Shown: positions 23,768-32,099 of the stretch, piece after piece
Layout: every line of letters begins with the position of its first letter
Numbering within the stretch: position 1 is the first letter of the stretch
NCBI GenBank assembly: GCA_003142295.1
Contig: PLLV01000060.1
Span: 1-32,099, forward strand
Direction of reading: 5' to 3'
Origin: Syntrophaceae bacterium
GTDB taxonomy: Bacteria; Desulfobacterota; Syntrophia; Syntrophales; UBA2185
DNA: 32,099 bases
The notes under the pieces: model-generated
Database searches by the model: none
What the model was told of the DNA's origin: nothing
The model's input: the letters and a program-made list of their open reading frames with translations, nothing else
Translations under genes and position numbers: made by a program

Positions 23768-26700
23768 TTACTCCCTGACCAGTGCGCCCGCAACGATCTC
23801 TTCCAGGAGCCGATTTGTAAAGTAGGGCATGTCCATGGCAGTCACTGGACAGCGTCCCACACAGCCGCCGCACCCAACACAGTTGTAGCGCAATACTTCC
23901 GCCGTGTAAAAGCCGCGCTCGTTGGCTACAAGTTTTACGGCGTCAAAAGGACATATCTCGACGCAGCGGCCGCAACCGCGGCATCGTTTCCGATCCACCT
24001 TGGGACTGAGTTCATGGTCTTTCAAAAAGGCCTCTGCTGCCGTAGTTGCCACGTGCGCGGCCAGGGCCGCTCCTGCCTGGAAAGCCGTCACTCTCTTGAG
24101 TGTCCTGGGCATTACCCGGTAGACGCCGATCTGAGGGCTGTGGAAAAATTTAAAGTTGTAGCGATAAAATTTCTTGAGGCCGAACATTCCCACGGGAATT
24201 GCAAGGGGAAGGACGTTCAAGTCAGCAAGACAGACTATATCTGCATGGAAATTCTTGCGAACGCCGTTTTCACGCACGGCCACCGTAAAATCGCCCAAGT
24301 GCCCCTTGATTCCTTCAATAAGGGCTTCCTCTACGTGCGTGATAGAAGCCCCAGCGACGCGGTTCACAGGCCTTTCCCGTATCTCCTTGGGCACTTCGGA
24401 GTCATCCTTCAGACTGCAACGATGGACCAGGCGCACCTTGAATCCCTGCATGTTCAGGTTGAGGGCGCAGCTCATGCCCACTTCCGAACCGCCCAGAATC
24501 AGTATCCGGTTTCCAATCTTCGTTGTGCTCTGGCGGAGCGGCCCCATGACCCGGGCGCGAATGAAGGCCTCTCTCAGAAAATTACGCATTCTTTCTACGA
24601 GCATTTCTTCCGATAAATTTAGAGAACCCAGGTGGTCCCTGATGTTGATTGTTTCAAACCGGCAGCGGTCGAGGCCATTCCTCTCAAATAGATGGATGCG
24701 GGCACGGTTTCTTTGATCGTTACAGGAAATGCACTGAAATTCCAGGGGGCAGCACACGCAGGAGGCCAAAATGACTCTGCCCAGCCTGTGCTCCCGCACG
24801 GCGGCGGCAATCTGATCTGCCCCGCGTGGATGGCAGGCCGAAAAAATCAGCTCACTGTGCATCACGCCGGGCATCCTCAGTGCCATATCCCGGATACGCT
24901 CAAGCGCGCCAGGGGTTGCCAGGGTTCCGTTGCACGTGCAGGTGAATACCCCGAACCGCACTTCCTCTTCAGAAGCGATTGGGACCGGCTGGCATGGGAC
25001 ACCGTTGGTCCGCAGGGAGGAGCACTCCGCCATGGCCTGACCTGCCGATGCACTGCCGGCTATCAATACATTCACGAGGTCCGTAGCGCTCCGGAAGTCT
25101 CCCACGCGGTAGACGCGTTCCTCATCGGCCAAGTCCAGGTGCGCAATCTCTTCATCGCCGGCCACAATGACTGCAGGACTGGAAACGGTCAAGAGCTGTC
25201 TGTTCTTGAAATGATTGATGGCCCCTATATCACTACAGACGCTTTCACATAGGCGGCACTCACAGCAGGAGCTGCAGTGAACACAGCGTGAGGCTTCAGC
25301 CACCGTCTGCTCCTCGGTCAGTCCCAGTTCCACTTCTTTAAAATCCCGACTTCTCAGTTTCGCCTGCCTGCGTGACATTTCCGGTCGAAACCTTCGGGGA
25401 GTGTCCTCGGAAATTTCCACATGTTCACCGGCGCCGCGAGATTCATCAGGCAGCGCACCCCACAAGGGAGATGTCCCCGTAAGATATTCCACAGCCCATG
25501 CAGCGGCCCGGCGGCCCTGAGACATAGAGCCTACCACCGTATCGGGTCCGGTCACCGCGTCACCGGCGGCAAAAACGCCTGCCTGCGAGGCCGAGAGCCG
25601 CGCATCCACATTAATCGTCCCGGACCGGCCTGTAATCAGCTCTTTTCCGAGCCCCGTTTCCGCTAAGGATGGCTGTTGTCCGATGCCTATAATTACTGCA
25701 TCTGCCGGCCGGAAAAACTCTGAACCTTTGACCGGTTCGGGTTTTCTTCGTCCGCTTTCATCGACGGCGCCCTGCTTCATGCGGATCATGTCAAGGCCGC
25801 TCACTCTTCCTCTCTGGGAAACGATCCGGACCGGCGCCACCAGGTATTCAATCTTTACCCCTTCCTCTTGCGCTCTCCGTATCTCTGATCCGTGCGCCGG
25901 CATATCGCTGCGCTTACGGCGGTAGCAGATGGTGACGGATTTAGCTCCCAGCCGGATAGCGGACCGGGCCGCATCAATGGCGGAATTGCCGCCACCGATG
26001 ACGACTACATTGCCCCGGATGTTCAGCTTACCACCGGTGTTGAGTTTCTTCAGCATCTCCAGGGCGCCATATACACCCTTCGCATCTTCACCGGGTATAT
26101 TGAGGCGGAGATCCCGGTGCGCCCCGGTACACAGAAGGACAGCCTGGAAACCCTGATCAATCAGATCCCTGATGGAGCGGACCGGTGCGCCTGTACGTAT
26201 CTCTACGCCGGCATCTGCGATGGCCTGTATTTCGGCGTCCAGGACGGCACGGGGAAGTCTGAAGGCATTGATTCCCATCCGCAGTATTCCTCCCGCTTCA
26301 TGATGGGCATCAAATACGGTGACGCTGAAACCCTCCCGGTTGAGGAAGTAGGCGGCCGTAAGGCCGGCCGGACCGCCGCCGACTATGGCCACTCTTTCCG
26401 GCCTTCCCGGCTTTTGGGCGCCCGGTAACCGCGGCCGTCGCTCCGCCATTTCACGGTCGGCAAGAAAACGTTTGATGCTGCAGATCGCCACCGCCTGGTC
26501 CAGCGAACTGCGGCGACAGGCGTCCTCGCAGGGGTGGTGACAGACGCGCCCGCATATGCCCGGCAGGGGATTGTCCTGCCTGATGACATCAAGGGCCTCG
26601 TCGAATCGGGAGGCTGCAGTCAGCGCCATATAGGCCTGAACATTTACGCCGAGGGGACAGCTTATTCTGCAGGGAGCGGGCTTGCGCTTATCCAAATCAA

Positions 26701-27136
26701 GGGCCCGGGAAGGGCAGTAGGCCGGCGTTCTGCGCAGGGGAGGATGACTCGAATTCTGAAGGGGACAAATCTCCATGCAGCGCCCGCATCCGGTGCACAG
26801 ATCGTAGTCCACATATACGGGGTCTTGAATGATGACAGCCCGATAGCCATCGGGACCCCGCTTGATAGCTTCGACGCGTGCATGGGTTAAGGCGGTAACC
26901 AGGGGATGACGCGTTACCTGCAGGTACAGCGGGCGGAACTGGAAATCCAGATCATCGGGGTAATCTGTAAAGGGCGCGACTCCCCCTGGGTGTTCCAGGA
27001 AGTGAATGGCTTTCGTGACCCAGACCAGGGGCATGCCGGATTGCGAGAGGTCCTGCGCCACCTTAAGGGCGCCGTAACCGGAGCCTACCAGGAGAACGGC
27101 TTTTTTCAGGTTGCTGGTTGAGGAACTCCTATGCAT
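23768..27136 (-). CDS. Giant HdrA-like / GltD-like fusion flavoprotein (1122 aa)
   Basis: Domains in order: a truncated HdrA-type FAD fold (10-100), a ferredoxin motif CTGCGRCMEIC (115-125), a GltD-type helical Fe-S domain (157-225), a GltD/NfnB-like FAD-NAD(P)H module (247-560; GGGPAGLTAAY, GGGNSAIDAARSA), a Cys-rich cluster (619-636), an HdrA N-terminal-like domain (727-870; GVFTCTCNGTL), a second dinucleotide fold (877-907) and two C-terminal [4Fe-4S] motifs (1053-1100). It should exchange electrons between NAD(P)H and iron-sulfur partners. The catalytic Cys/Sec segment found in true HdrA (TFPTxDCS) is missing. The ATG at 27136 follows korC by 2 bp with AGGG upstream; a GTG 3 nt earlier is possible. 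Confidence 0.9.
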   Translation of the reverse strand: MHRSSSTSNLKKAVLLVGSGYGALKVAQDLSQSGMPLVWVTKAIHFLEHPGGVAPFTDYPDDLDFQFRPLYLQVTRHPLVTALTHARVEAIKRGPDGYRAVIIQDPVYVDYDLCTGCGRCMEICPLQNSSHPPLRRTPAYCPSRALDLDKRKPAPCRISCPLGVNVQAYMALTAASRFDEALDVIRQDNPLPGICGRVCHHPCEDACRRSSLDQAVAICSIKRFLADREMAERRPRLPGAQKPGRPERVAIVGGGPAGLTAAYFLNREGFSVTVFDAHHEAGGILRMGINAFRLPRAVLDAEIQAIADAGVEIRTGAPVRSIRDLIDQGFQAVLLCTGAHRDLRLNIPGEDAKGVYGALEMLKKLNTGGKLNIRGNVVVIGGGNSAIDAARSAIRLGAKSVTICYRRKRSDMPAHGSEIRRAQEEGVKIEYLVAPVRIVSQRGRVSGLDMIRMKQGAVDESGRRKPEPVKGSEFFRPADAVIIGIGQQPSLAETGLGKELITGRSGTINVDARLSASQAGVFAAGDAVTGPDTVVGSMSQGRRAAAWAVEYLTGTSPLWGALPDESRGAGEHVEISEDTPRRFRPEMSRRQAKLRSRDFKEVELGLTEEQTVAEASRCVHCSSCCECRLCESVCSDIGAINHFKNRQLLTVSSPAVIVAGDEEIAHLDLADEERVYRVGDFRSATDLVNVLIAGSASAGQAMAECSSLRTNGVPCQPVPIASEEEVRFGVFTCTCNGTLATPGALERIRDMALRMPGVMHSELIFSACHPRGADQIAAAVREHRLGRVILASCVCCPLEFQCISCNDQRNRARIHLFERNGLDRCRFETINIRDHLGSLNLSEEMLVERMRNFLREAFIRARVMGPLRQSTTKIGNRILILGGSEVGMSCALNLNMQGFKVRLVHRCSLKDDSEVPKEIRERPVNRVAGASITHVEEALIEGIKGHLGDFTVAVRENGVRKNFHADIVCLADLNVLPLAIPVGMFGLKKFYRYNFKFFHSPQIGVYRVMPRTLKRVTAFQAGAALAAHVATTAAEAFLKDHELSPKVDRKRCRGCGRCVEICPFDAVKLVANERGFYTAEVLRYNCVGCGGCVGRCPVTAMDMPYFTNRLLEEIVAGALVRE

Positions 27137-27138
27137 CA

Positions 27139-27735
27139 CTAATCCCTTGCCAACCTGCCCTGTTTTGCCCGGCTCTTGAGGGTAGCCTTACCGTATTCAC
27201 TGCCGCACTCGAAGGCCCGTGCATTCATTTCCCTCGTTGGTGCCGGCACAGATGTCAGCATGGCTTTGCGCAAAGCCTTCGCGCTTACTAAATCATATAT
27301 GGCAGCAAGAAATCCGAGCATAACGATGTTCGCCATCATTTTATTGCCCAGCTCTTCGGCGAAACGGGTCGCCGGTATATTGTATGCGGTGACGTCTGAA
27401 GAAATGTTTTTTGTCCGCACAAGATCCGACTCCAGAATCAGCATGCCGCCTTCACGCAGACTGTCGATATTCTTGGAATAGCCTTCCTGGCTCAGACAGA
27501 TCAGGACATGCGGCTCCTTTATGTAAGGGAAAAGGACTTCCTCTTCGCTGATAATAACCTGGACCGAGCAGGCGCCGCCCCGGGCCTCCGGTCCGTAGGC
27601 CTGCGTCATGGTGGCAAATTTTCCGTCGTAAAGGGTAGCTGCCGTTCCGAGGATGTCGCCGGCCATGATGACCCCCTGTCCACCGAAGCCCGTTATAAGA
27701 ATGTGCTTTTCATTATTCATGATAGTATATCTCAT
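27139..27735 (-). CDS. korC: 2-oxoacid:ferredoxin oxidoreductase, gamma subunit
   Basis: This subunit of about 198 aa is the domain that carries CoA-binding and stabilising roles in 2-oxoacid:ferredoxin oxidoreductases. The hallmark ILITGFGGQGVIMAGDILG (about 12-30) opens the POR gamma fold; GPEARGGACSVQVIIS (about 48-63) is also characteristic. The ATG at 27735 follows korB by 8 bp with GCAGG nearby; GTG 27738 and ATG 27720 are alternatives. Its TAG is 2 bp from the ATG of the HdrA/GltD fusion, so oxoacid enzyme and redox proteins are coupled. Confidence 0.9.
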   Translation of the reverse strand: MRYTIMNNEKHILITGFGGQGVIMAGDILGTAATLYDGKFATMTQAYGPEARGGACSVQVIISEEEVLFPYIKEPHVLICLSQEGYSKNIDSLREGGMLILESDLVRTKNISSDVTAYNIPATRFAEELGNKMMANIVMLGFLAAIYDLVSAKALRKAMLTSVPAPTREMNARAFECGSEYGKATLKSRAKQGRLARD

Positions 27736-27743
27736 CACCCTGC

Positions 27744-28628
27744 CTAATTTTCCGGCATGATCGTGCCTTCAAAATCCGGCCAGTCCCCGATCCGATTCTT
27801 GCAGCTCAACTGATAGTTATCCATAAATGTCGGCCTTTCCGTGTCCACAAATTTTCCCACCACAATATTGCTGCCGAAGTCTATGGGCGCCTCTTTCGGG
27901 TCGATATCATTGCGAATGACGGAACGCTCATGATAAAACTTCAGAGTCTCCAGAGCAGTCCCTATCTTATTACGGCGCCCGAAGGAGGTGGGGCAGGGAG
28001 TCAGGATCTCGACAAATCCGAAACCGCGCTTCTGCATTGCCTCAGTAATGGAGTTCGTGAGTCTGCGTATATGCAAAGATGTCCAGCGTGCGACGTAAAC
28101 CGCCCCACATGCAGAGGCCAGATAACAGAAATTGAACGGTTCCTCCGGACAGCCCGTGACGCTTGTGGTAGTCTTAGCCCCGAAAGGCGTACTGGGAGCG
28201 AGTTGCCCGCCAGTCATCCCATAGTTCAGGTTGTTCACGCAGATGACGGTGATGTCAATGTTCCGCCGGGCCGCATGGATGAAATGATTGCCCCCTATAG
28301 CAAGCAGGTCACCGTCACCGGAGACGACGAGCACCTTCAGCTCCGGTTTCGCCAGCTTCAGGCCTGTGGCGAATGGCAGGGCACGGCCGTGCGTTGTGTG
28401 AAAGGAATCCAGCCGGATATATCCGGCCATCCGCGCGGTGCAGCCGATACCGGAAACCATGGCAGTCTTGTCCAGGTCGTAGCCTGATTTCTGAATGGCT
28501 GCCATCACAGACCCGAAAACGGTGCCGATGCCGCACCCGGCGCACCATATATGGGGGAGTCGCTCACTCCGGATCAATCCTTCCATGGGATGCCGCGGCA
28601 TGGTCTTTTCTGCCTTTTTCGTCTTCAT
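27744..28628 (-). CDS. korB: 2-oxoacid:ferredoxin oxidoreductase, beta subunit (TPP-binding)
   Basis: This 294-aa subunit binds thiamine diphosphate, which attacks the 2-oxoacid. Motifs are WCAGCGIG (28-35), the GDGD...NNLNYGMTGGQ (104-142) Mg-TPP signature and cysteines that may coordinate a cluster. Length and order match KorB. The ATG overlaps the korA stop as ATGA. Whether the preferred substrate is 2-oxoglutarate, a branched-chain or an aromatic oxoacid cannot be told reliably from sequence; Kor is the best guess from the four-gene D-A-B-C order. Confidence 0.93.
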   Translation of the reverse strand: MKTKKAEKTMPRHPMEGLIRSERLPHIWCAGCGIGTVFGSVMAAIQKSGYDLDKTAMVSGIGCTARMAGYIRLDSFHTTHGRALPFATGLKLAKPELKVLVVSGDGDLLAIGGNHFIHAARRNIDITVICVNNLNYGMTGGQLAPSTPFGAKTTTSVTGCPEEPFNFCYLASACGAVYVARWTSLHIRRLTNSITEAMQKRGFGFVEILTPCPTSFGRRNKIGTALETLKFYHERSVIRNDIDPKEAPIDFGSNIVVGKFVDTERPTFMDNYQLSCKNRIGDWPDFEGTIMPEN

Positions 28629-29785
28629 TTTCTCCCCTTTATAGAGTCTTCAATGGCACTTAAGATGGTTGCAGGGTGGATTATGGAACCGCCGAAGTGG
28701 GACACCAGATGAACGGGACACGCTCCTCCGGCGCACCGCTGCAATTCAAGGACCATCTGGCCTGCGTTAATTTCAGGCATAATGAGGGCGCGCACCCGGC
28801 TGGCTACATCTCTGATAAGTGTTTCCGGAAAGGGCCATACCGTTTCCAATTTGATAAGTCCCGCGCGTATGCCTCTGCTTCGCGCATCGCGCACGGCCTG
28901 TCTGGCGGACCGCGCACTGATTCCGTAAGCAACTACAACGACATCGGCATCATCGAGGCAAATGTTTTCCGTCCGGATGATCTTGTCCCTGTTGCTTACG
29001 ATTTTCTGGATCAGTCGATTGACCATCTGCGCCTGAGTCTTCTCGTCCATCCCCGGATAACCGCGCTCGTCATGCGTCAAACCGGTGATGTGGATCCTGT
29101 AACCGTCCCCGCAGTTGGCCATGGGGGCGACCCCGTCCGGATCAGGGTGATAGGGCAGATAATCGCGTGGAGGTACCTTGGGTTTCCGTCGCCCGACAAG
29201 CTTTATTTCCTCCCTCCGCGGGATGACGACACGCTCGTTCATGTGACCGACAACCTCATCGGCCATGATCATGACGGGTATACGGTACTGCTCGCTAAGG
29301 TTGAAGGCACGGATGGTCAAGTCAAACATCTCCTGGGGACTGGTCGGAGCAAGCGCAATGACCTCGTAATGGCCGTGTGACCCCCAGCGGGCCTGCATCA
29401 TGTCTCCCTGGCCGACGAGCGTCGGGAGTCCCGTACTCGGCCCTGCCCTCTGCACATTACAGATCACACACGGTGTCTCCGTACAGATTCCGAGACCGAT
29501 ATTCTCCATCATCAGGGAAAAGCCCGGACCAGACGTGCTGGTCATGGCCTTCACGCCTCCCCAGCTTGCGCCCAGGATAGCCGCCATGGATGCAATCTCG
29601 TCTTCCATTTGTATATATATGCCACCGAGTTCCGGCAGCCTGCGAGACATGCGCTCGGCAATCTCCGTTGCCGGGGTAATCGGATACCCTGCGAAAAATC
29701 GGCAGCCCGCAGCCAGAGCGCCCTCGCAGCAGGCATAGTCACCGTTCATGAAATAGGTCCCCGTCAATACAGCCTTGTCAGCCAT
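28625..29785 (-). CDS. korA: 2-oxoacid:ferredoxin oxidoreductase, alpha subunit
   Basis: This 386-aa subunit provides the pyrimidine-binding half of the TPP site. It opens with NGDYACCEGALAAGCRFFAGYPITPATEIAERM-like sequence, whose YPITP (34-38) is diagnostic, followed by the ISSxGPG-like STSGPGFSLM and a C-terminal transketolase-type domain with EINAGQMVLELQR. A strong GAGGAG site precedes the ATG by 6 nt. It overlaps korB by 4 bp. Unlike many bacterial Kor enzymes, alpha and gamma are separate polypeptides. Confidence 0.93.
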   Translation of the reverse strand: MADKAVLTGTYFMNGDYACCEGALAAGCRFFAGYPITPATEIAERMSRRLPELGGIYIQMEDEIASMAAILGASWGGVKAMTSTSGPGFSLMMENIGLGICTETPCVICNVQRAGPSTGLPTLVGQGDMMQARWGSHGHYEVIALAPTSPQEMFDLTIRAFNLSEQYRIPVMIMADEVVGHMNERVVIPRREEIKLVGRRKPKVPPRDYLPYHPDPDGVAPMANCGDGYRIHITGLTHDERGYPGMDEKTQAQMVNRLIQKIVSNRDKIIRTENICLDDADVVVVAYGISARSARQAVRDARSRGIRAGLIKLETVWPFPETLIRDVASRVRALIMPEINAGQMVLELQRCAGGACPVHLVSHFGGSIIHPATILSAIEDSIKGRK

Positions 29786-29842
29786 GCAGCTCTCCTCGAA
29801 TAACAGATACTTCTTTAAACGGCATGCGGTAAGTTCTCTCCC

Positions 29843-30145
29843 TTACTTATTCTTCCTTCGAGACCGGGCCGTCTCACCCTGCATCTCTTCAGTTGCCTCT
29901 ATAGAGTATATTGCAAATTCCGGACACAGGGCCTCGCAGAAATGGCAATTGACACATTTTGACTCGTCTATGACTGCAGGCGTATGATAGCCTCTTACAT
30001 TGAATGTCTGCGACATGCCAAGCACATCCCGCGGACAGTATGCGACGCAGAATTCGCACCCTTTGCATCGATCCTCAATAATGATTACCTTTCCCCTGCT
30101 CGCCTTGATGCTCTCCAGATCCAGGGGTTTTCTCCAGTATTTCAT
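29843..30145 (-). CDS. korD: Ferredoxin subunit of 2-oxoacid oxidoreductase (delta)
   Basis: This 100-aa protein has two [4Fe-4S] motifs, CKGCEFCVAYC (about 27-37) and CVNCHFCEALC (about 64-74), in the arrangement of Kor/Vor delta subunits, with a basic tail (SRRKNK). It takes electrons from the TPP-bound intermediate toward an external ferredoxin or the Hdr partner. It is the first gene of the operon: GAGAGG lies about 9 nt before the ATG and a sigma-70-type promoter about 60 bp upstream. A 57-bp gap precedes korA. Confidence 0.93.
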   Translation of the reverse strand: MKYWRKPLDLESIKASRGKVIIIEDRCKGCEFCVAYCPRDVLGMSQTFNVRGYHTPAVIDESKCVNCHFCEALCPEFAIYSIEATEEMQGETARSRRKNK

Positions 30146-30203
30146 GCGACAATTCCTCTCTTCAAACGCATGTCCTTGAAGGATTCAATGAATAAAGAGA
30201 GTT

Positions 30204-30232
30204 TATATATGAGAAATAACTGTATATGTCAA
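30204..30232 (-). promoter_or_regulatory. Sigma-70-type promoter of the kor-hdr operon
   Basis: On the minus strand TTGACA (30227-30232), a 17-bp spacer and TATATA (30204-30209) form a near-consensus promoter; transcription would begin near 30197, leaving a leader of about 50 nt to korD. Confidence 0.75.
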
Positions 30233-30485
30233 TAGCCCATGTAGTCTTCAACTCTATGCTGTAATATCCGGAACATACGGATACACAGGGGAAACACTTG
30301 TTAAGATATGCCGCGAGACAAGGGAATGCAGGCATAACACCGCATGCATTGACCTGACAGGAGATGTATTTTTTGCGATTTCCTGATATAATCATTGACA
30401 ATGCTTACTATGAAAATCTTGAGCACTGCGGATCATTTTGGTCACAACTTTCAGGGAATTAAAGTGCAGTAAGGGAAGGAGGGTT
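30233..30485. other. Intergenic region between the kor promoter and aldehyde dehydrogenase
   Basis: About 250 bp with no gene I can support. It contains a TATAAT (30387-30392) and a TTGACA (30395-30400), but neither is paired with a partner at a usable spacing, so the promoter of the dehydrogenase cannot be placed. No hairpin or repeat stands out. Confidence 0.4.
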
Positions 30486-30488
30486 ATG

Positions 30489-31910
30489 ATGGATACATAT
30501 GACATTTGCATTGGCGGATCGTTTCAAAAAACCGACAAAATTCTGAAAGTCGTCAACCCGTTTAACAATGAGCTCTTTGCTGAGACATATTTGGGCCGCG
30601 AAACTGATCTGGAAGAAGCCATCTCAAAAGCTCAGTCGGCGGAAAATGTCATGAAGGGACTAAGCTCTTTCGAGCGATTTGAGATTCTCAGGTATATTGC
30701 CAATACCCTTATCCAGAGGAAAGAGCGTTTATCAAGGGTGTTGGCACAGGAGTCGGGAAAACCTCTGATATATGCAGGCGCCGAAATTGACCGCTCCAGC
30801 CAGACTTTTCTCATCGCGGCGGAAGAATCGAAGAGGCTTCCCAAAGAATATTTAAGCCTTGACTGGACTCCCGGCGGTAAAGACAAGGAAGGGCTCGTTA
30901 AATATTTTCCCGTGGGTCTCGTGGCGGGCATCTCTCCTTTTAACTTCCCGATGAATCTGGCCGCGCACAAGATTGCGCCGGCCATAGCAGCAGGTTGCCC
31001 CATCATAGTGAAGCCGGCATCGGCAACGCCGCTTTCCACACTGGAACTCGCAAAAATCATCGACGAGACTTCCTTGCCGAAAGGGGCGCTGTCCATTATT
31101 CCGATGGATCGAACGACGGGTATGAAGCTTGTGACTGATGAGAGGTTCAAGCTCCTCACATTCACAGGTTCTCCGGAGGTAGGATGGAAAATGAAGAAAG
31201 AGGCGGGCAAGAAAAAGGTGGTCCTCGAACTTGGCGGGAATGCCGGCGTCATTGTATGCGGAAGTGCCGATGTCAACTTTGCCGTGAAAAGGTGCATTTT
31301 CGGCGGTTTTGCCTACTCGGGGCAGATCTGCATCCATGCCCAGAGGATCTTTGTGGAAAGAAAGATTTTTGATGAATTTCTGGAGAAATTCGTCGTGAGC
31401 GCACAGAGCTTAAGATTCGGTGACCCTCTCAAGCCAGAAACACAGATCTCTGTCATGATCGATGAACCGAATGCGAAACGAGTCGAAGACTGGGTGAGAG
31501 AGGCAGTCAGCGGCGGTGCAAAAACTGTCTGCGGCGGGAAAAGAGAGGGTGCATTTTGTGATCCAACAGTGCTCACAAACACGAAGAGATCGATGAAGGT
31601 CAACTGTCTCGAGGTTTTCGGGCCAGTGGTTACCGTAGAGCCTTATACAACCATAGAAGAAGCAGTCCATATGGTAAATGATACGAACTTCGGATTACAG
31701 GCTGGAATCTTCACTCATAACATGAATGAAATAAACTACGCGTTTATAAACCTGGAAGTCGGAGGCGTCATTGTCAATGACGTTCCCACATTCCGTGTAG
31801 ATCACATGCCATATGGGGGTATAAAGGATTCAGGTCTGGGAAGGGAAGGCCTCAAATATGCCATCCTGGATATGATGGAGCCGAAGATACTGGTTACGGA
31901 TATGCGTTAA
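30489..31910 (+). CDS. NAD(P)-dependent aldehyde dehydrogenase
   Basis: This 473-aa enzyme oxidises an aldehyde to the acid (or to an acyl product) with NAD(P). Asn152 in SPFNFPMNLA, Glu247 in LELGGNAG and the nucleophile Cys281 in SGQICIHAQRI form the active site; FTGSPEVG is the cofactor-binding loop. The chain is full length. I chose ATG 30489 because GGAGG (30478-30482) lies 6 nt away; ATG 30486 directly before is equally open. The protein fits the succinate-semialdehyde/lactaldehyde type of the superfamily, but the substrate is not fixed by sequence. It is divergent from kor-hdr, so a shared metabolic theme is possible. Confidence 0.93.
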   Translation: MDTYDICIGGSFQKTDKILKVVNPFNNELFAETYLGRETDLEEAISKAQSAENVMKGLSSFERFEILRYIANTLIQRKERLSRVLAQESGKPLIYAGAEIDRSSQTFLIAAEESKRLPKEYLSLDWTPGGKDKEGLVKYFPVGLVAGISPFNFPMNLAAHKIAPAIAAGCPIIVKPASATPLSTLELAKIIDETSLPKGALSIIPMDRTTGMKLVTDERFKLLTFTGSPEVGWKMKKEAGKKKVVLELGGNAGVIVCGSADVNFAVKRCIFGGFAYSGQICIHAQRIFVERKIFDEFLEKFVVSAQSLRFGDPLKPETQISVMIDEPNAKRVEDWVREAVSGGAKTVCGGKREGAFCDPTVLTNTKRSMKVNCLEVFGPVVTVEPYTTIEEAVHMVNDTNFGLQAGIFTHNMNEINYAFINLEVGGVIVNDVPTFRVDHMPYGGIKDSGLGREGLKYAILDMMEPKILVTDMR

Positions 31911-32099
31911 CATAAATGAAACCCCCTCGCATTTGAGACTGAATCGTCGCTGTCTGTTATTGTGAACAGCCAAAAGGGGTGTGTTAGGCTCCTATTGTTT
32001 AGGCCGTTTCACTCACTCGCAGTGTCATTGCGATGCAGTCTCGCGAGGGGGAATACAAATAATCTTTCCACCCCTCCCTTATCCTATGGCCTTGCCGCC
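31911..32099. other. Intergenic tail of the window
   Basis: No gene is visible. Around 32019-32050 the sequence AGTGTCATTGCGATGCAGTC...CGCGAGG resembles an end of the dispersed palindromic element at 3953-4033. Confidence 0.4.

Noticed and set aside
24014-26428. Several plus-strand frames of 180-200 codons within the HdrA/GltD fusion
   Set aside because: All are antisense shadows of a strongly conserved multidomain protein.
30387-30400. TATAAT and TTGACA as a promoter for aldehyde dehydrogenase
   Set aside because: The TATAAT lies before rather than after the TTGACA, and neither has a partner at a usable distance.
30162-30401. 79-codon minus-strand frame upstream of korD
   Set aside because: It covers the TTGACA-N17-TATATA promoter of the kor operon and has no recognisable motif.
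1-32099. CRISPR array, tRNA, rRNA, insertion sequence or prophage
   Set aside because: No regularly spaced direct repeats, cloverleaf with CCA-type end, or transposase/integrase frame was found; repeats present are isolated hairpins.

Overview
The window looks like chromosomal DNA from a strictly anaerobic Gram-negative bacterium, most likely a Desulfobacterota ('deltaproteobacterial') or similar syntrophic or sulfate-reducing lineage. The reasons are: a large heterodisulfide-reductase-like (Hdr) flavin/iron-sulfur cluster with a selenocysteine codon, a ferredoxin-type 2-oxoacid oxidoreductase, a sigma-54 activator with a matching -24/-12 promoter, a complete outer-membrane lipid-asymmetry (Mla) operon, and dispersed hairpin repeats in the intergenic gaps. 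This assignment is an inference from gene content; no rRNA or tRNA is present.

Layout. (1) 1-2870: a GAF-AAA+-Fis sigma-54 activator on the minus strand faces a small conserved protein and a stand-alone Cache protein. The gap between them holds two inverted repeats exactly 22 bp apart and a near-consensus sigma-54 promoter, so it reads as a self-contained regulatory module. (2) 2988-3884: a UbiA-family prenyltransferase. (3) 4280-9277: mlaE-F-D-C-A plus an outer-membrane beta-barrel gene, tightly packed on the plus strand. The ATPase MlaF carries a C-terminal domain that looks like a degenerate GGDEF domain. (4) 9421-13836: minus-strand matrixin-type metalloprotease, M20 amidohydrolase and a TMTC-like membrane/TPR protein. 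(5) 14116-15755: plus-strand small genes (a 52-aa basic protein behind a promoter and terminator-like leader, an RRM protein, a lipoprotein). (6) 15810-19326: minus-strand AAA+ ATPase, nitroreductase and MFS transporter. (7) 19379-30232: a single minus-strand operon with a sigma-70-type promoter, korD-A-B-C, hdrA/gltD fusion, mvhD-like, hdrC-hdrB fusion, selenocysteine hdrA-mvhD fusion and a pspC-like gene, closed by a strong terminator. (8) 30489-31910: a divergent aldehyde dehydrogenase.

The most notable part is region 7. A four-subunit 2-oxoacid:ferredoxin oxidoreductase is apparently cotranscribed and translationally coupled with two different HdrA-type flavoproteins, one fused to a glutamate-synthase-like NAD(P)H module and one fused to MvhD. 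An in-frame UGA in the second HdrA is followed at canonical spacing by a perfect 7-bp hairpin with a GGUC loop, so the apparently split gene is best read as one 818-residue selenoprotein. The gene set suggests an electron-bifurcating or confurcating machine linking 2-oxoacid oxidation, ferredoxin, NAD(P)H and an unknown Hdr-type acceptor.
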